Shown here: one piece after another, positions 53,501 to 64,000 of the stretch | How positions within the stretch are numbered: the first letter of the stretch is position 1 | How the letters are laid out: each line of letters starts with the position of its first letter | DNA from: Corticium candelabrum | Lineage: Eukaryota; Porifera; Homoscleromorpha; Homosclerophorida; Plakinidae | Assembly: GCF_963422355.1 (NCBI RefSeq) | Contig: NC_085105.1 | Coordinates: forward strand, 1,068,001-1,132,000 | DNA: 64,000 nucleotides | Reading direction: 5' to 3' | Program-made: the position numbers and the translations under genes | Notes under the pieces: model-generated | What the model saw: only the letters and a program-made list of their open reading frames with translations | What the model was told of the DNA's origin: nothing | Databases searched by the model: none

Positions 53501-56500
53501 AAATTACAGAGGACTGGTATTAGGAATGATAGATGAGCAGTTGTTGAAACGAGCAAAACACAAAGTCAAACTCATATTAATTTTCTGCTGCAGATTATTT
53601 GCCATCTCCAGTCTACAGAAGATGAGATCTGCCTACGCAGTGCTGCTGCTGAGAGACTCTGGACATCAAGAGAATACAACAAGCCAAGCGAATGTAGAGA
53701 GGTTTGTCATTCGGGATTGACTGTCCAAATTAATTTGCTATTTTGTAGCATTGATGATGACTTTTGTACTGAAGCTAATGGAAGAGCTGGATAAATATGA
53801 TTACAACAAAGCTTTACATTGTTGTTCAGTCGAAGGACTGTACGCTAAGATATTTGTTCGTCAACATGGCTCAAATGTGCACAGCATAGTTACTGGTGGC
53901 TGCAGTAGTCTGTACTTGTATTGTTGTGTAGGAGGTTGGACTGGCTGGGATTGAACTGATTGTTCCGTTGTTGTGTGATTGGGCAGTGAACTCTAACTCT
54001 GGTCATGTTTATCGGGTGTATGTAGTGGCTCGTCTCTTTCACATGGCACAGGCAGCTCTTCAAAAGGTATGACGTTTTGTATTAGTACATGATGTGTTGG
54101 CTGTGTACTGCCATAGTGTCAGCATGTCTGTCTGTTTGTGTATTTGTTTGTTTGTTTGTGCATTTGTTTGTGTGCCCATTTGTCTGTATGTTTTTCTCTG
54201 TCTTGTGGCTGATTGTTTCTGTGTTTTGTTGGTACATATGTCTTTCACTGTTTATGACTTCAGAATTATATCTTGCTTTGTTATGGGACTGTGTTGTAGA
54301 TATTGTCTGGAGCACGTGATATGTCTGAAAATGAAGGTGTAGATGATGCCAGAGCATCAAGTCTATTGGGAGATCAACAAGAGGATGACGATGACGATGC
54401 TGTTTCTGTTGCCTCGTTAGACTGTGTTAGGTTTCCTCTTCGTGACTGTCTTATTCACTATCTTGACACTCAAGCTCCTCTACCCGGTCCTGGTAGGTAA
54501 ATGTATAGCAACATGATGTCACAGTGGAATTAATATACTTTTGGTAGATGATGGAGATTCAAGTTTTCATCATCTCGTCATACTTTTTGGTGAATTGATT
54601 CGAACTGGTGTTTTTTCTTACTCTCACTACTTAAGCACATTGATATCTCGTGGTGACCTCCAAGCCTCACCTGTACAGCAAGAAACATTGCAGACAGCTA
54701 TGGATGAACAGAAGGAGGATTTGAGTATTGTAGCTAACTTTGGTCTTGTGCATGGGTCACGCGATGCTGAACTAAGCGATGCAGCAAAGAATCTGAACGA
54801 GTCAACAGAAGATTTAGAGAGTCAAATGGATTTCAGTACGAGCCAAGAATCTATTGAAACACTAGACAAAAAGAACACCAGAAAGGGTGTTAAACGTCTA
54901 CACTCGCTGGATGATAGAGGTGAAATGAGCAGCCCATCAAAGTACCATTGTCGCAGTGACAGCGACACGCAGACACAAATGGAGACACTGTTCGGTGAGT
55001 TGTCTGATTCAGCTCCTGACAGTGTGAAATCCGCAGAGTCTGGCCGAGGTTCACCACACAGTAGCATTAAACGTCACTTTCACTACGCTCTCAAGTTTCC
55101 AATCCCTGAGGAAATGTGCTCGGAATATTTCTTGAAACAGCGGCTTGTTGTATTGTTTGGAGTTGGACAAGACCGTGCGGAGGCTGCCAAGGAACTGGAT
55201 CAAGCTACAGAAGAGGTGTGCCAGCATCTAACCCACACTGAAGACAACACATCTAGTGCTAGTGTTGTCTATCAAACATCTCACGAAGATGCAGTCAAGA
55301 CTTTCGTGTCTGCATCGCAGTTTAGTCGTTGTCGAGTGTTGCATGCTTGTCATGAGAAACTACTTCCTCGACATGGAGACTCACCTGTTTCACAACGGGA
55401 ACAATACGAACGCGTATCTGTTGAGAGTGTGGAGTTTCTCTTTGAGTTGATGGAGCTGGCTGGAGATGTTGTATTGCTGTTAGATCTTGTACAGGAGCTG
55501 CTGATTGGTCAAGAGTTGTATGAGAGTAGCAGTGATGAGGCGGAAGAACCAGAGCGTTTGGCTGGTAGCGCGGTGGGTGAAGCTTCAAGTCAGAAAAACC
55601 AAGTAGCAGACATGTATGTGATTGGATCGAAGTTGGTGCCATCAGTTCTGGGTGTGCTGTGGAAGTACAACCGTTGTGTGTTGTTGTCTCGTCGCACTAC
55701 TCAGATTGTGTTTGAAGGGTAATATGGAGGTTCATTTGTGTGGTTTGTTGCGTTATGTTTGATGGACTTTGGTGGTTGTTCAGATTGTTTAGATACATTA
55801 GACAGGTGTCTGATCCCGCAGCATGCAGTAATTCTGAACGCTGTGTGTTGGTCTATCTCAGTCATCTCTATAGGTCGTGTGAGCATCTGCAGGTAAAGTG
55901 AGTGTGGCAGTACGGGTTGCACTTGGTCATGTTGCATGTTTGGTCTATTTGTCTTTCTCTTTTCCTGTTTTTGTGTTGGTATCTTGGGCTTTGTGTCTCT
56001 GTTATTGTCTTTATGTTTGTGTAAGTTTTCTTTTTTTTTTGCTCATTGTGTTGTCTATGTATGTCTTTCTTAATTATCTATTTGTAAGTTTGTTCTTGTG
56101 TGTCTCCTTGTGTTTACCTGTGTTGTGTGCATTGTTTTTCTACTATATTCTTAAACTGAAAATCCAGTCATAAAAGTAATATGAGTGTCAATTGCTCTAC
56201 TGGTTGTCTCTCTGCTGTTTATCATTGTGCTGTAATTGCTGTGCTAGACAACATTTAAAGGTGTGTTTGAGAAGATTGCTGCCGACGTTGAATCTAATAT
56301 TTACAGCAAGGTGAAGACTGCACCAACTGAGCTGAAATCTACTGCAGCTCAATTTACCGACATATTTAGAGACACCAGGTACGGATACTGTCATGTGTGT
56401 ACTTGCTAATTAAATGGACAAACAACATGGCAATTGTCCAGAACTGCGAAAGATCGCATTCGGTATCCGTTACTGAGGAAGAGTGACGATAATCTACACT

Positions 56501-58278
56501 CGTTTGTGTACCGTCTTATGTTGGCAGTAATTCGTGAAGACGCTCGAAACAAGTACATTGCACTAGTCGTTTTTTATCGTTATATTCATCCCATTCCCTT
56601 TGAACTCTAGTATGGCAAGTCTTGTAGATCTGTGTGTGAATGCTGTATCGCAATGTAAAGGTCTCAAGTCTCAACTACTCTGTGCCTTGAGAGCTATGGC
56701 TTGTCCTGCAGAGAAGAAATACGGATACACAGATCTGTTGGAGGCGATGAATGTGAGTGACAAATTGTGTCATTTAGTATCACATCAGTTGACAGGCCAG
56801 CACATCTATGCACTCACTTGTGCACGTATGGACACGCCATTAATTGTTTAAGTGTTGAATAGTAGTGTGTTTAGTGCACTAATTGATCTAATGCAAGTAC
56901 ATTTGTGATTTTATAGTATCGTTTGCTGACTGTCCCTCAGCAGATTGCTGTCTTCACGTCGGTGCTTGTTGCAAGGCAATGCTTCTCGTTAACAGACGTG
57001 CTGTCTCACGTTGTGCAGCCTTCACTCAAGTCAGCTAGAGTGCATGGTAAGAATATATGCTGTAGTTGCTCTAGTGGACTAGATGGTAAGATCCTTTCTG
57101 TTAGTATCTGTTCATCTGTTTGTTGTCTGTCCGCCTCTGTTTGTCGATTGGTCTGTCTGTCTCACCATGTGGTATGGCATCTCATTCTTTTGTAAAGGAA
57201 CTTGTTTGTTTGTCAGACTATTCGTTCATACATTAGTCTGTTATTCATAGGTTTGTTTCCTATTCTAGAATCCTAGTCGATTCGTGACAGTTTTTCTATG
57301 TATGAATTAGTCTGTTTGCCTCTCTGACTTGTCCGTTCTTTGTTTCTCATAAACTGTTGGTAATTGTTCTGTTCTTCAGGAGGGAAAGCAGAGCAAGGTG
57401 TAAGACTTACTTGCATGCTGCTGCAATGCCTACTAACAAATCAACCAAGTACAAGTTCAGTTTCTGCACCCTCGGGTGGCATCTTTCAGCCTCCACAGTT
57501 TGGAACGTCAACCACAAGTTTTGTCATGTTGCCCTCTGATAAACGTTGTTTGTTGGCTTCAAGAGAACTGCTAGATCTTCCAACCATTTTTACAATACTA
57601 AAGGTACACGTGGTTTCATTCGGACATGTGGATGGTTGACTTGTACATTGGTGCATACACTACCTTGCCAGTTTATTGTATTGTTATGTCAATACCTGGT
57701 GACTGGATTTTGTTCATTGTGTAAGATTTATGTGGTGTGTAGATGCTATGGAGATTGAGTGCTGCATCTGGTGGCAGTCGTGTTGCATCAATGTCATCTA
57801 ATAAGACTCTTACAGCTCGAACTCTGACTGAGCTTTGTAGACAGCCGTGGATGAAGACACTATTTTTGAGAGATCCCGATGCTCTTTGCAGCAAAGACAT
57901 GTTGATGGACATGTCACTTGTTGCATCTGAGGTCTGGAGTTAGTTGGTTGATCAAGAGAATTTCTATATCATATTCTTCTTCTAGGCACGTTATTTGCTT
58001 CAGTTGGTATGTTACCCGGACGGGGAGCATTTGGGTGGTCAGAGGGATGAGGAGTCCCATGAGAGCGTGGCTAGAATTATTGAGGTGACTTTGTTTTGCA
58101 GATTTGATTAGGACTGTTCCTTTTTATTGTGACACTCTCTGTAGAACTTGAAATTGTGGACATTCAATGTTTCTTGGCTGGAACTGCAACTTCTCATACG
58201 CGAACACCGGGATGATGAACAGGTGATGATAGAATGAGTGTTGTTAGTTGCATGTACAGACGGACGGACGGACGGACG

Positions 58279-58342
<64 letters not shown>

Positions 58343-61300
58343 GCTAGACAGACAGACGGACGGATGGACAGATTTAGAGAAGAGACATATGGGCAAGTAG
58401 CATGAGCTCAGCAGGACAGGTAGAAATGTGGGATAACAGGCTAATGTGATTGTGTACTTCAACTTGGGCTGTCTACTTTCATTGGACTAGTTTAGCTACT
58501 ACTAGCTTCTGCCACAAATATTGTTGTCATACTGACTTGCATTTGTGTAGCAATGCAAACGTGTATTGGACTGCATTGCACAATGTTCTATGGATATCTT
58601 TTGGTCTGATGCCAATTCTAGAGCGTTTTCGCAGGACAGCAATCGTGACGTTGTGTGGCAGCTTATTGGCGTCTCGGTGTGGCTGGTTGCACCGCTTGTA
58701 TACAAACTGGCTCCCTCTGTGCAGGGCATGTTGCTCAGAGCAGCAGGAAGAATCCTAGAGCGTGACCAATGGTGGAAGCCTAACGTCGAGCGAAAAATAG
58801 ACATCAGCAAGTTAGTAAATTCCATTCAGTCGCACATTTCTGTTTCATGGACATTGCTGTGTCTGCTTTAGCCCACTGGCCGTTCCATGGCAGAAACCGT
58901 TTCTAGCTTTAGTTATGGCGAGTTTGAATAGTCAAGATCAAGCCAAGACTGATTTTTTGACGTCACTCCATAGACAGTTAACCCAGTTTCTGTCTGCTTC
59001 CGAGCGGGTATGTATGAACGCTTTTGCGATGCTTGAAACGGTTGAAGTTGTGTGCTTTGTTGCTTGTGGCAGTCTGCATGTTCGAGAACAAGGGTTGAGG
59101 TTAACATTGTTGACTGATTGCCTGATTATGTGTGGTGTGTGGACTGTAGGAAAGACATCCTATGGAACGTAATGCCGCTGTGTTTGCACAGGAAGCTCTT
59201 CGGCTGAGATTGAGTATGGTACGTGATGTGTTGTGACTATCATTTCAATTGTAGAACATTATACATTGGGTGACCCAATGGCAGTCGTAACACATAGTTA
59301 CTGGCACAGTTTGTTGTCAAGGCCCGGATGATGAGACCGGCTGGTCATCCTGGTCTTGACCGTACTGAGCAAGCAACACAATGTCTAGAAACGAGTGGTG
59401 TGTTTTAATGACTGTATGTGGAAATTGCCTAAATATATGTTTTCTAGGTTGGCGCCATGTTCGATACGCTGTTACGAAACAAAACACAATGTGGAGAATG
59501 GTGTGTTCTACTTATGCATCTCATGACGTCTGGGACTGTAACTAGAACGAGCAATTACGGGTGAGGGCCATATTCATGTTCGTTATTGCTAGAATTGTGT
59601 ATATTTGCTATCGTGTATTAGTCATTTGTACACCACTGTGTTTGACATGTTGTCCACGCTGTTGGAGGATGGACGTTTTCTGAACGAACAGGCAGCCCTT
59701 CCTACATCCGATGAACCGGGAAGAAAAACCTCCATTCCCATTATGAAGCGACTGAAGGTACGTTGGGGTCTTTTAAAAATTCTTTGATGCAATAGAATGT
59801 GGCTCGTTTCATCCAATTTGTGTTGCTTGATTGTACAGAAGGAAGTACATTTGTGTTTGGCAAAGCAGGTGGCTGAGGAGTGCAAGATACTTCTACCATT
59901 GCCCCAACGTAAAATTAAAGTGCCAAAGGTTGAACCATGCGAAGAACCTGGTAAGAAGACGGGACTTTGCCCACAGGTGAGAGTGAAGATGAAGTGTTAA
60001 GCGTGTACACCACATTGTGTGAATTAGAAGACAAATTGATTGTTGGAAAACAGACTGATGGAAAAGATAGCCTCACCCCACCCCACTCTCACCCCACCCC
60101 ACTCTCACCCCACCCCACTCTCACCCCACCCCACTCTCACCCCACCCCACTCTCACCCCACCCCACTCTCACCCCACCCCACTCTCACCCCACCCCACTC
60201 TCACCCCACCCCACTCTCACCCCACCCCACCCTCACCCCACCCCACAGAACAGAAGCAGCCAGGTAGACAGATCGATAGATGGATGGGTAAACGTATGGT
60301 CAGGATGGACAGATGGGCAGACAGAGTGGCAGCATGTCTAGGAGTGTGGACAAATGGAAAAGGGAAGGGAACAGACCGGCATGCTGTCTGACAGACGTGT
60401 GAACTAACTTAAATTACAGCAAAAATTGTGTGACATCACTGTGCTATGTGTTTATGACAGGGGTACCGCATAACCGGTCATCAATTTATTGATCCTTGGG
60501 ATGTCTTGGAAGGTGCAAAGAATTCCGGTCCTCTGTCGCTTTCTCTCTTTGGCGCAGTACGAATGGAACGAAAAGCGCTCACGAAGTACGAGCAGCAGTT
60601 TCAGGCCGTGCGCTACAACAAAATTCCACGCCCGTTTGTGTCTTGCAAGGTGAGACGCGTGGTTGTGGCTGACTCGTCGTCTGAAGACGAAGAAGGTAAA
60701 CAACAGGTTGCAGTCAAGCAGGAACTTTTGGACGAGACCGTATCTGAGGTGCAGATTGCAGTAACCAATTGCTCTGATATTCTAGCGATGACATCTAGCC
60801 CTGTGTCGGTCAGCAGTGAGAAACACTCGCCTGTCACCGGTAGGCGTACGCCTCAGTTGATAGGACATTGTCTTTCTAAAGGGCGTGAGACACCGAGCAA
60901 GTTGATCGGACATGGTCTGACTGTGATAGGCGGAGAGGGACAAAGTCGAGTGTCAATCAGCCGACAGTTGAGTGAACCGTTACAACAGGATTTGCAGGGA
61001 AAGACTCATCACGGTGTGGTATCGGTGTCAACCAGTGGAATGCCTCGTCCTAAGTTCCTTCCTATCAACGATCAACTGAACTTTGAGGATGCGTTTGGCC
61101 TTCCTTCTCGGTCACTGCAGCTGCAAACGAGATCACAACCGACTACACCCGTCGTATGCCAACAGACACAGATGCCATTAGATCCTCTGACGTTGCATCA
61201 AAGTCGTTCTAATACGGGAACACCGATTGCTGATATGATTGTGCGAGCGGCCGTTAACCGTTCTGCAGCTGCTACGGCGAGTGGAACACCAACTCGGTCT

Positions 61301-62173
61301 CTTGCCCCTGTCGGTGGGTTTACTATGCAGTTGTCTGCTTCTAGACAACAGGCTGTAGTTCACCCTATTGCACAAAGACCGGTGCAGAAGGAGCAGCAAC
61401 TGCTTGTGCAACAACAGCAAAACCCTGCTATAAACAAGCGCCCTCCTATTCAGATTGGGTCATCTAGTGCTCAGACGTTTCTGACGCCGAACTCATCCTT
61501 GATGACAACTCTCCAGGGTGGAACTCCTATTCGGACCATTGCAATTATGGCATCTCAACCACAGCAGCAGCAGCAATCGCAGCAGCAGCAGCCACACCAG
61601 CAGCAACAGCAGCTTTCCATCCAGCCACAGCAGGGTCATCAGCAACAGATTCTTCAAACCCATTTGCGAAGTATCCAACAGCGCCATCAGCAGACAAACA
61701 TTCATTCCAACATTGGCACGCTGCAACTCATGCCACCTCAATACAGTCCAGGAGCCTCAAATCTTGTATCGTCCATTGGCCAGGCAAATTTCACGCCGAG
61801 CCTGACTCAACAATCCAATAATCCTGTTGCTAGCCAATCAATGTTAAGACACCAACTGCTTCCTACATCCCAGGTTTTGCGTACACAGCAACATCCTCAA
61901 GCATTCTCACAGATTCAGTCTGTTCAACCTCAAACCATGGTTGTCCAGAGAACTACCCAGGAAGGCGGCTTACAAGCCATGCTGTCTGGTCCCCCTCTTC
62001 AGGTGTCTGCATCTCGCTTGTCTCAAGTTCAGATTCAACCACACCTTCAGCAACAACAACAGACTGAGACGCCACAACAGACTTTTCTTCAGTATCAACG
62101 ACAGTCACAGCAAAATCCGCTTGCACAATACCAAAGGCAACTGTCTGGTGGACAAGGAGGAGGAACGTCATAG
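49225..62173 (+). CDS. MED12: Mediator complex subunit 12, complete
   Basis: MED12 activates CDK8/cyclin C in the Mediator kinase module. Exon 1 (49225-49308) encodes MATREPRPLKKTKLGPPDVY. Exon 2 starts at 49365 (GGRRKPQKEHFWPV). The Med12 region continues through KATSQWFVNLA-like sequence (50.25 kb), LLRAAWFLK (50.75 kb), DGLLHVHVFLTWLIDQW (51.35 kb), LDQLPYAPSELPL (53.42 kb), LIVPLLCDWAVNSNSGH (LCEW-type domain, 53.96 kb), LDTQAPLPGPG (54.47 kb), LISRGDLQASPVQQ (54.64 kb), QRLVVLFGVGQDRAEAAKEL (55.14 kb), SVWLVAPLVYKLAPSVQGML (58.68 kb) and FIDPWDVLEGAKNSGPLSLS (60.49 kb). The last exon (about 60461-62173) encodes a long Gln-rich tail with QPQQQQQSQQQQPHQQQQQ at about 61558, as in vertebrate MED12. 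The first of the two long introns near 51.5 kb contains a transposon. Confidence 0.96.
49635..49713. repeat. (CG)n-(CA)n microsatellite in MED12 intron 2
   Basis: An ACGCGCGCGCGCGCGC block is followed by interrupted CA repeats to 49713. Alternating purine-pyrimidine CG/CA is a classical Z-DNA-forming composition. Confidence 0.93.
50375..50430. repeat. (TCTG)n tract, inverted retroposon-type tail
   Basis: Read on the minus strand this is GGAAATATATGACAGACAGACG, the same junction as the retrotransposon 3' ends at about 18904 and 23048. A further (TCTG)n array lies at 50520-50580. Both are in a MED12 intron. Confidence 0.7.
51501..52452. mobile_element. Putative Mutator-like element (952 bp) in a MED12 intron
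   Basis: The element begins GGCTGAGTGGA and ends TCCACTCAGCC, with nearby GGATCCA motifs in both orientations, and is bounded by the 9-bp direct repeat GTCATGGTT (51492-51500 and 52453-52461). Inverted ends are short and imperfect beyond the first 11 bases, so assignment to Mutator-like elements rests mainly on the 9-bp duplication. A second copy of the GGCGGCTGAGTGGAAAATGC phrase occurs inside at about 51560. No transposase was recognised. Confidence 0.7.
58257..58371. repeat. (GACG)n-(GACA)n array in a MED12 intron
   Basis: About 28 tetranucleotide units: GACG at the left, a long homogeneous GACA block, then GACG again. It is the longest GACA-type tract here and lies between MED12 exons at about 58.2 and 58.55 kb. 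No retrotransposon sequence is recognisable next to it. Confidence 0.95.
60072..60246. repeat. 16-bp minisatellite in a MED12 intron
   Basis: About 11 nearly perfect head-to-tail copies of CTCACCCCACCCCACT, one with a CCCT variant near the right end. The opposite strand is strongly G-rich with GGGG blocks. It lies in the intron before the last MED12 exon. Confidence 0.95.
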
Positions 62174-62920
62174 TACTGTGGGTTGATATAATTTGGAGTA
62201 CCTTTTGCTACTACAGAGTTTTTCCAGATGGTGATTATGTTAACGTGTCTGCCATTGAAGTGGCACAATGCAGTCAAGCATTGTGAGAGGTGTGATTCAA
62301 TGTGAAGAAAAACTCACTTGAATTAATGGATGCAGTAAGATGTCCAGGGGAGTTGTTATAGATGTTATGGCATGTGTTCCTATGGAGATCAGCCCTTGTC
62401 CTGATTTGAATTTTATTGCAGGGATATAGATTTCTGAATACCCTGTAGGAAAGCAGGTGTACAGTAGACCATCACATTGTGCATTCATAACCCTGTGCGC
62501 TTGAACCGTTCATGCACACATTCCCAGTTTGTAAATTTACTAAGTCGCTTCAATGCTTCCCAACACACTCTTTGCTTAATAAATACGTGACTGGGACCTT
62601 CTATTCCAATGACATTGGAATTACAGAACCCGGATATGTTGTATTAATTAAGCAAAGCCCATGTTGTGAATGTAGACCCGACACTAATACCCGGATGTGC
62701 AACTTCAAGTCCTTTAAAACTTGAACCAGTCTACCCTGTTTATGGATGGTCTCTGCATACTGAATAGAGAATATTGAGACCACAGTCAGAGGGCTTGGAC
62801 TAGTTCAAGTCTAACGTCTGATGGCTATCAACTCAACACACCAGGCATATATGAATGATTCCAAATTTGCACATTTCTGATGTACATTCAGTCTGTCAAA
62901 TTCCAAACATGTCAATTTGA
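62174..62920. other. Convergent 3' spacer between MED12 and the TMEM256-like gene
   Basis: No gene was recognised. An AATAAA at about 62578-62583 could serve MED12 polyadenylation. The rest is unremarkable AT-rich sequence. Confidence 0.5.
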
Positions 62921-63662
62921 TCATGGTAAAGCTACTGATAGCCAACCCAAAATTAGTAGAATTCCACCCCATGGTGTTATCTTCACAACAGCTTTGTTCT
63001 GCGTTAGTGCATAAAGATAGCAGCTACACAGCAAAATAAGCAAGATTACCACTAGAGACCATGAGTGGGTCCATAAATGACTAACATACCTGCCACTGAA
63101 TAAAAGCATGCCAGAAATCATCAACCCAGCAAACTGTTAGACAATAGTAATCCACGTAGTACATTAAATAACGACACCGTTACCAGCAGGATGATTATCA
63201 AAAATTTTGTTTAGAGTTCAAGCAACAATAGTTGCTAATGTTGCTGTTAATTAACAATAGGGTTAATAAAGAAGGAATTAATTGACAATAATTTTGTTGA
63301 CAGGATTTTGCTGCTTGTTTTGTCAATCACACTGTCCTCCCTGCATAAGTATACAGCTATGAGTGTATGTGAAGTGAATCACACATTGCAATTATCTAAG
63401 AAAAAAGACTACCATTACCATGGCAACACAACCAGCTTGCTCTGTGTCAGACACCAGAGACACTCTGAGTACGTCAGAAACATGATTCTTACAAGTTGGC
63501 CATAAATGTGGTCAAATTTTCAAACCCTCACTCTGCCAGTAGCAGTAGATAGTTAAATAATTAGATTAGAAACAAAAGTACCAAGTGAGGTCGAGCAACA
63601 AGTGAGGCGCACATCAGAGCTAGAGTGTGATAGTAATGATAGCGGTTGGCAGTTTGAAAGGC
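62921..63662 (-). CDS. TMEM256: TMEM256-like small membrane protein (UPF0382/DUF423), 5' partial
   Basis: Three minus-strand exons are visible: 63662-63582 (FQTANRYHYYHTLALMCASL), 63133-63090 (FAGLMISGMLLFSG) and 63023-62921 (CYLYALTQNKAVV, then PWGGILLILGWLSVALP and stop). They join in consistent phases and cover the last 75 residues. The motif of aromatic and His residues before the second helix, and GG-x-LL-LGW near the C-terminus, match human TMEM256 (FDKANKHHFLHSLALL; GGTLLLLGW). The N-terminal part with the GAYGAHG-type motif is not seen between 63663 and 64000 and is presumably further right. Function is unknown. Confidence 0.82.
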
Positions 63663-64000
63663 CTGTAAACATAGAAACATTACACAGCACTCATACAATA
63701 ATTGATTAATTAATTGAATTATACTGGTTAATTAAACTTGCACCAATCAGGATATCTAGACAAGTCATGGATACCCAAAATTGAATTCTTTTATCATGAA
63801 TATCAGTGCTAAGAGAAATCCCTACAAATTGATGTATTAATATAGAAGGGAAAACGGCGTAGATCCAATTTCCAGGCTGCTTTCCGTCATTACAGTGTAG
63901 TACCAAAATTTTATATTAGTGTATGACAGCAAGAGACACATTTGTATATAAACGGCAAACACAGTAGTGCTATCTCAAGGCTTTTGTAGTGCAATAGTCA
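63663..64000. other. Right window edge, probable TMEM256-like intron
   Basis: No exon was recognised. The sequence is AT-rich with TTAATTAA motifs and is most simply an intron of the gene to its left. Confidence 0.4.

Noticed and set aside
58257-58371. Open frames of Cys/Leu/Ser/Val through GACA arrays
   Set aside because: Simple-repeat translations such as [12 protein letters not shown] occur at every GACA or TCTG tract and are not proteins.
60072-60246. CRISPR-like regular repeat
   Set aside because: Units are contiguous without spacers and the context is a eukaryotic intron: a minisatellite.
62512-62724. 70-codon plus-strand frame after MED12
   Set aside because: It lies in the convergent 3' spacer, has no homology and probably falls in the MED12 3' UTR.

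Overview
This is a gene-dense nuclear segment from an early-branching animal. A sponge is my best guess, but that is inference. The introns are short (many 50-70 nt), the proteins are clearly metazoan (DNA polymerase alpha, MO25/CAB39, a BCOR-type PUFD protein, SUCLA2, PSMD1, MED12), and the spacers are full of (CA)n and (GACA)n arrays, foldback MITEs and one family of non-LTR retrotransposon. No tRNA, rRNA or CRISPR was seen, and nothing looks bacterial.

Layout, left to right. 1-12317 (-): POLA1, with its C-terminus beyond the window. 12.3-16.9 kb: a TE-rich spacer with a mariner/Tc1-like element and nested MITEs. 16907-23374 (-): CAB39, whose large introns hold two sense-strand copies of a retrotransposon with a restriction-like endonuclease. 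23607-24584 (+) and 25104-26119 (-): two convergent Rolling-stone-like membrane protein paralogues. 27926-28493 (-): a small unknown single-pass membrane protein. 29152-36094 (+): a 15-exon gene encoding ankyrin repeats, an ARID DNA-binding domain, a long linker, BCOR-type ankyrin repeats and a C-terminal PUFD domain. 36586-40127 (-): SUCLA2. 40240-48910 (+): PSMD1. 49225-62173 (+): MED12. 62921 to the right edge (-): a TMEM256-like gene, 5' partial.

The most interesting item is the ARID-BCOR-like gene. Every splice phase I could read is compatible with one frame of about 827 codons. It would join a sequence-tolerant DNA-binding module (ARID) to the BCOR ankyrin-PUFD scaffold, which in vertebrates binds PCGF1 in the variant Polycomb complex PRC1.1. 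I know of no described protein with this combination.

Other points are two putative Mutator-like non-autonomous elements with 9-bp target duplications, in introns of PSMD1 and MED12. (GACA)n arrays appear to be the 3' tails of the retrotransposon family. There are three GC-AG introns, and two very tight head-to-head promoters (CAB39/Rolling-stone-like, SUCLA2/PSMD1). Exon boundaries were inferred by eye from homology and splice sites, without transcripts.
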